This document shows positions 36,783-39,750 of a stretch of 39,750 nt of DNA, in pieces. How positions within the stretch are numbered: position 1 is the stretch's first letter; each line of letters opens with the position of its first letter. Source of the stretch: Burkholderiaceae bacterium (lineage in GTDB: Bacteria > Pseudomonadota > Gammaproteobacteria > Burkholderiales > Burkholderiaceae_D); assembly GCA_018882935.1 (NCBI GenBank), contig VERA01000019.1, positions 1 through 39,750 on the forward strand, read 5' to 3'. The notes under the pieces are model-generated. The model saw nothing but the letters and a program-made list of their open reading frames with translations. It did not search any database and was not told the DNA's origin. The translations under genes were made by a program, and so were the position numbers.

Positions 36783-36817
36783 AAAACCCGCCGCGGAGCG
36801 TTTCCGGAGCGGGTTTT
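36783..36817 (-). terminator. Rho-independent terminator of rpsU
   Basis: AAAACCCGC (36783-36791) and GCGGGTTTT (36809-36817) pair perfectly, and CGGA/TCCG inside the loop can extend the stem. On the minus strand the hairpin ends in TTTTCCCTTT. It lies 37 bases after the rpsU stop and before yqeY. In E. coli an attenuator also separates rpsU from dnaG, which limits expression of the primase. Confidence 0.78.
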
Positions 36818-36853
36818 AGTGTATTGCCGACTCGCCATCCGGCGAGCCTGAAA

Positions 36854-37066
36854 TCAGTAGAGCTTTTTCGGCAGCAGTTGGCTGCGAATACGCTTGTAGT
36901 GGCGCTTGACTGCGGCTGCTTTTTTACGCTTGCGCTCGGAGGTGGGTTTCTCGTAGAACTCGCGCGCGCGCAGTTCGGTCAGCAAACCGGTTTTCTCAAT
37001 GCTGCGCTTGAAGCGACGCAGGGCTACCTCGAAGGGCTCGTTTTCTTTAACGCGAATAATGGTCAT
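36854..37066 (-). CDS. rpsU: 30S ribosomal protein S21
   Basis: The 70-residue basic protein matches S21 along its whole length: [40 protein letters not shown] and [21 protein letters not shown]21 helps mRNA-16S rRNA pairing at initiation. The frame is open two codons further to 37072, but [12 protein letters not shown] at 37066 is the standard start. An extended -10 promoter is upstream and a strong terminator downstream, so it is mainly expressed as a single gene at the head of the macromolecular synthesis block. Confidence 0.97.
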   Translation of the reverse strand: MTIIRVKENEPFEVALRRFKRSIEKTGLLTELRAREFYEKPTSERKRKKAAAVKRHYKRIRSQLLPKKLY

Positions 37067-37103
37067 GAACAATCACTAATATTTAAGCAACGCAGAGCCC
37101 GCG

Positions 37104-37112
37104 AGTATAACA
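37104..37112 (-). promoter_or_regulatory. Extended -10 promoter of rpsU
   Basis: The minus strand reads TGTTATACT, a TGn-TATACT extended -10, 37 bases before the rpsU ATG. A -35 at 17 bases is poor (TTTCGC). Confidence 0.5.
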
Positions 37113-37122
37113 GCGAACTTGA

Positions 37123-37143
37123 GCGAGCGAAAGCTTCGTTCGC
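37123..37143 (-). terminator. Hairpin between the YhiN-type gene and rpsU
   Basis: GCGAGCGAA (37123-37131) and TTCGTTCGC (37135-37143) form a 9-base-pair stem (one G-T pair) with an AGC loop. It follows the flavoprotein stop by about 49 bases on the minus strand. No T-run follows, so it may end the upstream transcript only weakly; it also overlaps the -35 area of rpsU. Confidence 0.4.
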
Positions 37144-37191
37144 GCCCATTTTGCTTGATCGGCTAGACCGGCGCTGCACCCGGGTCTGATA

Positions 37192-38400
37192 TCAAACCGA
37201 CAAGCCAGCCGCCACGCCTGAGGCCCAAGCCCACTGAAAGTTGTAGCCGCCCAGCCAGCCGGTTACATCCACCGCCTCCCCAACGAAATAAAGGCCCGGG
37301 ACCGCCTGCACCATCATGCTCTGCTGCGACAAGGCCCGCGTATCCACGCCGCCGAGCGTCACCTCGGCCTTGCGGTAGCCCTCCGAGCCGTTCGGCGTGA
37401 GTTGCCAGCGGTTCAGGCTGTCGCCGAGCCGCCGGAGTTGCTGATCAGGCAATTCTGCTACCCGCGCACCAGCCTCGAACCCGTTAGCAGCCAGCCAGGC
37501 CTCGGCCAGCCGGGTTGGCAAATATTGCGACAGCCAGTTGCCAATGGCTTTTCGAATGGCTGATTTTTGCTCGACCAGTACCTGCCCGACATCCAAGTCC
37601 GGCAACAAGTTAAGGCTGATCGCCATATCCTCGCGCCAGTAATTCGAGATCTGCAGCACCGCCGGGCCCGATAAACCCCGATGCGTAAACAGCAGATCCT
37701 CGCGAAACTGGCCGCGCGACTTGCGCTCGCCTGCTGCAATGTCAACCTCCAGCGCAATACCCGCCATTGGCACATAAGGCGACCAGCCCGCCGCGTCGAA
37801 GGTGAGCGGTACCAGCCCGGGGCGCGGCTCGATTAACGGCACATCAAACTGCTTCGCAATCCGGTAAGCAAAATCAGTGGCGCCGATTTTTGGAATCGAC
37901 AGACCGCCCGACGCAATGACCAGATGCTCAACCGATAACTCGCCCGCACTGGTCTCGAGAATGAAACGATCATGTTGTTGTGAACGCTGCCTCGCTACAC
38001 GATGAACAGTGGCCGGCATGCGCCAGTGCACGCCACCAAGCGCGCATTCCGCTTTCAGTAAATTGATAATATCTTCCGCCGAGCGATCGCAAAATAACTG
38101 GCCCTTGTGCTTTTCGTGAAAGGGAATACGGTACTTATTGACCAAGGCAATAAAATCCTGCGGCGTATAACGCGACAGCGCGCTACGACAAAAATGCGGA
38201 TTTTGAGATAAGTACTGCGGCCAATTGGCGTCGGTGTTGGTGAAGTTGCAGCGACCACCTCCGGAAATTCTGATTTTCTCTGCAAGTTTGGCAGAGTGAT
38301 CGATCAGTACGACAGAGCGACCACGCTGAGCGGCCACTGCGGCGCACATCATGCCGGCTGCGCCGGCGCCAATCACGCCGACATCAAATACTTCACTCAT
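37192..38400 (-). CDS. YhiN/HI0933-family FAD-dependent oxidoreductase
   Basis: The 402-residue flavoprotein has an N-terminal FAD-binding Rossmann fold (VGVIGAGAAGMMCAAVAAQR then GRSVVLID), the family signature SGGGRCNFTN, a middle VIASGGLSIPKIGATDFAYR, and a C-terminal GEAVDVTGWLGGYNFQWAWA that closes the FAD site. The family is widespread in bacteria and its reaction is not established. The ATG at 38400 is 13 bases after the ybiB stop. Just upstream is a near-copy of its first 17 bases, including an ATG that overlaps the ybiB stop, so the start region looks duplicated. No other defect is seen. Confidence 0.9.
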   Translation of the reverse strand: MSEVFDVGVIGAGAAGMMCAAVAAQRGRSVVLIDHSAKLAEKIRISGGGRCNFTNTDANWPQYLSQNPHFCRSALSRYTPQDFIALVNKYRIPFHEKHKGQLFCDRSAEDIINLLKAECALGGVHWRMPATVHRVARQRSQQHDRFILETSAGELSVEHLVIASGGLSIPKIGATDFAYRIAKQFDVPLIEPRPGLVPLTFDAAGWSPYVPMAGIALEVDIAAGERKSRGQFREDLLFTHRGLSGPAVLQISNYWREDMAISLNLLPDLDVGQVLVEQKSAIRKAIGNWLSQYLPTRLAEAWLAANGFEAGARVAELPDQQLRRLGDSLNRWQLTPNGSEGYRKAEVTLGGVDTRALSQQSMMVQAVPGLYFVGEAVDVTGWLGGYNFQWAWASGVAAGLSV

Positions 38401-38417
38401 GAAAATACTTCGCTCAT
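38384..38417 (-). repeat. 17-base tandem duplication over the start of the YhiN-type gene
   Basis: Units 38384-38400 and 38401-38417 match at 14 of 17 positions. Each unit begins (minus strand) with ATGAGYGAAGTATTT. The upstream unit encodes only a six-codon frame (MSEVFS) whose stop at 38397-38399 overlaps the true ATG as ATGA. Its own ATG overlaps the ybiB stop in the same way. Confidence 0.72.
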
Positions 38418-39373
38418 GATCGCAGTTGCTTTGCCACGCGCAGGCAATGCGCTACTTGCTCAGAAATCGGTGCGGGAATCGGCTGCTTCCCCTGCAACGC
38501 TTGCTGGATCCATTGTGCAGTAACACGAGCGTCGTTCGATGATGGCAGTACTGGAAGCGTATCATTCGGCGCCTGGCGTTCGATCAATTCCGTTGATTGG
38601 CCTTGACTAAACCACGTTACTGCGTTGGCGCGCTTGGGGTTCGCGACGGTCTCACCTTCGGTGCCACGCATTAAAAAAATATCTCCGCGCGCTTGATCTT
38701 CCACGGTCAGAAAATATTCAGACAGCACAGGCAAATACTCGGGGTGGGTGTACGACACCAATCGTAATACCGGCTGATTAAAGGGCTGCATGATCTTGAC
38801 CAGCGTGTGCGTGGAGTTACGCAGCCCCAGCACACGACGCAGCTGCAGCAACTGATAAATTTTCGGTGCCAGTACGCTGATCGGTATGAACACCGGGTTG
38901 CGCTGCATGAGTGCATCGCTGACTTGCAGCGCGTTGTTGACAGCGCCGATACCGAGCGCCTCAAAAATCTCGGCTGTGGTGACGCGACCGGGGTCTTCAG
39001 TTACGCCATGCACCAGCACCGGCACGCCCTCTCGTGCCAGCAATAGCGCGAGCAGGGGCGTCAGATTCGGTAACTGCCGAGAACCGTTATAGCTGGGGAT
39101 AACGACCGGCGCATAGGTAGTTAGTGGCGCTGACAGCGGCTGAAAGCTGGCCTCGGCTGCTTCAAGAAATCCGGCAATCTCGGCTACCGATTCGCCCTTG
39201 ATGCGCATACCGATCAGCAGAGCGCCAAGCTCAAGATCAGACACGCGCCGCTCCAGCATCGCTGCGTATACCGCTCGCGCGTCAGCTTGCGACATATCGC
39301 GCGCGCCCTTTTTACCGCGACCAATTTCACGGATTAATGGCGCTGCATTAAAAGCTAAGTTTTGACCGGACAT
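38414..39373 (-). CDS. ybiB: YbiB-type protein (TrpD2, anthranilate phosphoribosyltransferase-like fold)
   Basis: The 319-residue product belongs to the TrpD2/YbiB group, which has the glycosyltransferase family 3 fold of TrpD but is described as nucleic-acid binding and LexA-controlled in E. coli rather than enzymatic. Features include ARAVYAAMLERRVSDLELGA with LLIGMRIKGESVAEIAGFLE, typical of the family's helical N-domain. Later come LLLAREGVPVLVHGVTEDPG and the VYTH-like VSYTHPEYLPVLSEYFL segment. No intact TrpD catalytic motif (KHGNR/GSADV) is seen. It is divergent from tsaD (104 bases) and its stop touches the duplicated start region of the YhiN-type gene. Confidence 0.88.
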   Translation of the reverse strand: MSGQNLAFNAAPLIREIGRGKKGARDMSQADARAVYAAMLERRVSDLELGALLIGMRIKGESVAEIAGFLEAAEASFQPLSAPLTTYAPVVIPSYNGSRQLPNLTPLLALLLAREGVPVLVHGVTEDPGRVTTAEIFEALGIGAVNNALQVSDALMQRNPVFIPISVLAPKIYQLLQLRRVLGLRNSTHTLVKIMQPFNQPVLRLVSYTHPEYLPVLSEYFLTVEDQARGDIFLMRGTEGETVANPKRANAVTWFSQGQSTELIERQAPNDTLPVLPSSNDARVTAQWIQQALQGKQPIPAPISEQVAHCLRVAKQLRS

Positions 39374-39429
39374 GCTGCTAGCTTACACCGCTGCTCTCGT
39401 GCCATGGGTTTTGTGCTGATGCCATGCTC

Positions 39430-39435
39430 TACAAT
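39430..39435 (+). promoter_or_regulatory. Candidate -10 box before tsaD
   Basis: TACAAT lies 42 bases before the tsaD ATG in the short ybiB-tsaD gap. The sequence 17 bases upstream (GGTTTT) is a weak -35. Confidence 0.3.
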
Positions 39436-39477
39436 CATGACCCTGATCCACCGCATCCCTCATCTTATGCGCTCATC

Positions 39478-39750
39478 ATGATTGTTCTTGGCGTCGAATC
39501 CTCGTGCGACGAAACCGGCTTGGCGCTGTATGACACCGAGCGCGGTCTGCTGGCCCACGCGTTGCACTCGCAGGTAGCGATGCACGAAGCCTATGGCGGT
39601 GTTGTTCCGGAACTAGCGTCGCGTGATCATGTCCGGCGTGCCCTACCTTTGCTGGAACAGGTGCTCGATCAGGCACAAATCGCACTATCGTCAATTGATG
39701 CGATCGGTTATACCCAAGGCCCTGGCTTGGCGGGTGCGCCATTTGTGGGG
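39478..39750 (+). CDS. tsaD: tRNA threonylcarbamoyladenosine synthase subunit TsaD (N-terminal part, cut by right edge)
   Basis: About 91 codons of TsaD (Kae1/YgjD) are present. It opens with [19 protein letters not shown], the phosphate-1 loop of the ASKHA ATPase fold, then [20 protein letters not shown] and [14 protein letters not shown]. TsaD transfers the threonylcarbamoyl group to A37 of ANN-decoding tRNAs, with TsaB and TsaE. The metal-binding histidines would lie beyond the window. The frame is open to the last base. Its place beside rpsU and dnaG is a common arrangement. Confidence 0.95.
   Translation, partial: MIVLGVESSCDETGLALYDTERGLLAHALHSQVAMHEAYGGVVPELASRDHVRRALPLLEQVLDQAQIALSSIDAIGYTQGPGLAGAPFVG

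Overview
The window reads as a continuous stretch of chromosome from a betaproteobacterium, most likely order Burkholderiales. The evidence is the block purD-hemF-nadD-rsfS-rlmH-maf-rng, the rpsU-yqeY-dnaG-rpoD-tRNA block with tsaD close by, and an RpoD with a long Ala/Lys/Pro-rich N-terminal extension. Base composition is moderate (33 of 60 bases are G or C in a yebC line that I counted). Oxalobacteraceae is a plausible family, but that is inference. No species call is possible from the sequence alone.

Layout. 1-2215: the start of pepN (minus, cut by the window edge), a DUF4136-type lipoprotein and a quinone oxidoreductase. 2512-9418: a plus-strand housekeeping run of yebC, purD, hemF, nadD, rsfS, rlmH, maf and rng, most of it with overlapping or nearly touching reading frames. 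9438-17337: a lipopolysaccharide/surface polysaccharide region with five glycosyltransferases (three GT4-like, one GT2, one GT90), the GDP-mannose enzyme ManC and an O-antigen ligase, on both strands. 17352-23127: an AhpD-like protein, MsbA (lipid A flippase) and DnaE on the minus strand, coupled by two one-base TGATG overlaps. 23261-27715: a stand-alone DUF4143-type ATPase with a good sigma70 promoter, then TrhO, DinB and GluQ. 27784-29265: RhlE helicase. 29266-31026: an AT-rich insert with a 504-base gap and one 418-residue gene I cannot identify. 31197-38400, all minus: tRNA with CAU anticodon, rpoD, dnaG, yqeY, rpsU and a YhiN-type flavoprotein. 38414-39373: ybiB. From 39478: tsaD, cut by the right edge.

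How the genes work together. Most are core: nucleotide, haem and NAD synthesis, ribosome quality and RNA processing, replication (DnaE, DnaG, DinB), transcription (RpoD), and tRNA or ribosome modification (RlmH, TrhO, GluQ, TsaD). The accessory part is the LPS region: ManC supplies GDP-mannose, the glycosyltransferases probably build core or O-chain sugars, MsbA flips the lipid A-core and the WaaL-like ligase joins the O-chain.

I see no CRISPR array, insertion sequence, integrase or clear defence island. The best candidates for something undescribed are the AT-rich orphan gene at 29770-31026, a 13-base direct-repeat array between dnaG and rpoD, a tandem duplication of the start region of the YhiN-type gene, and the histone H1-like Lys/Ala tail on RsfS.
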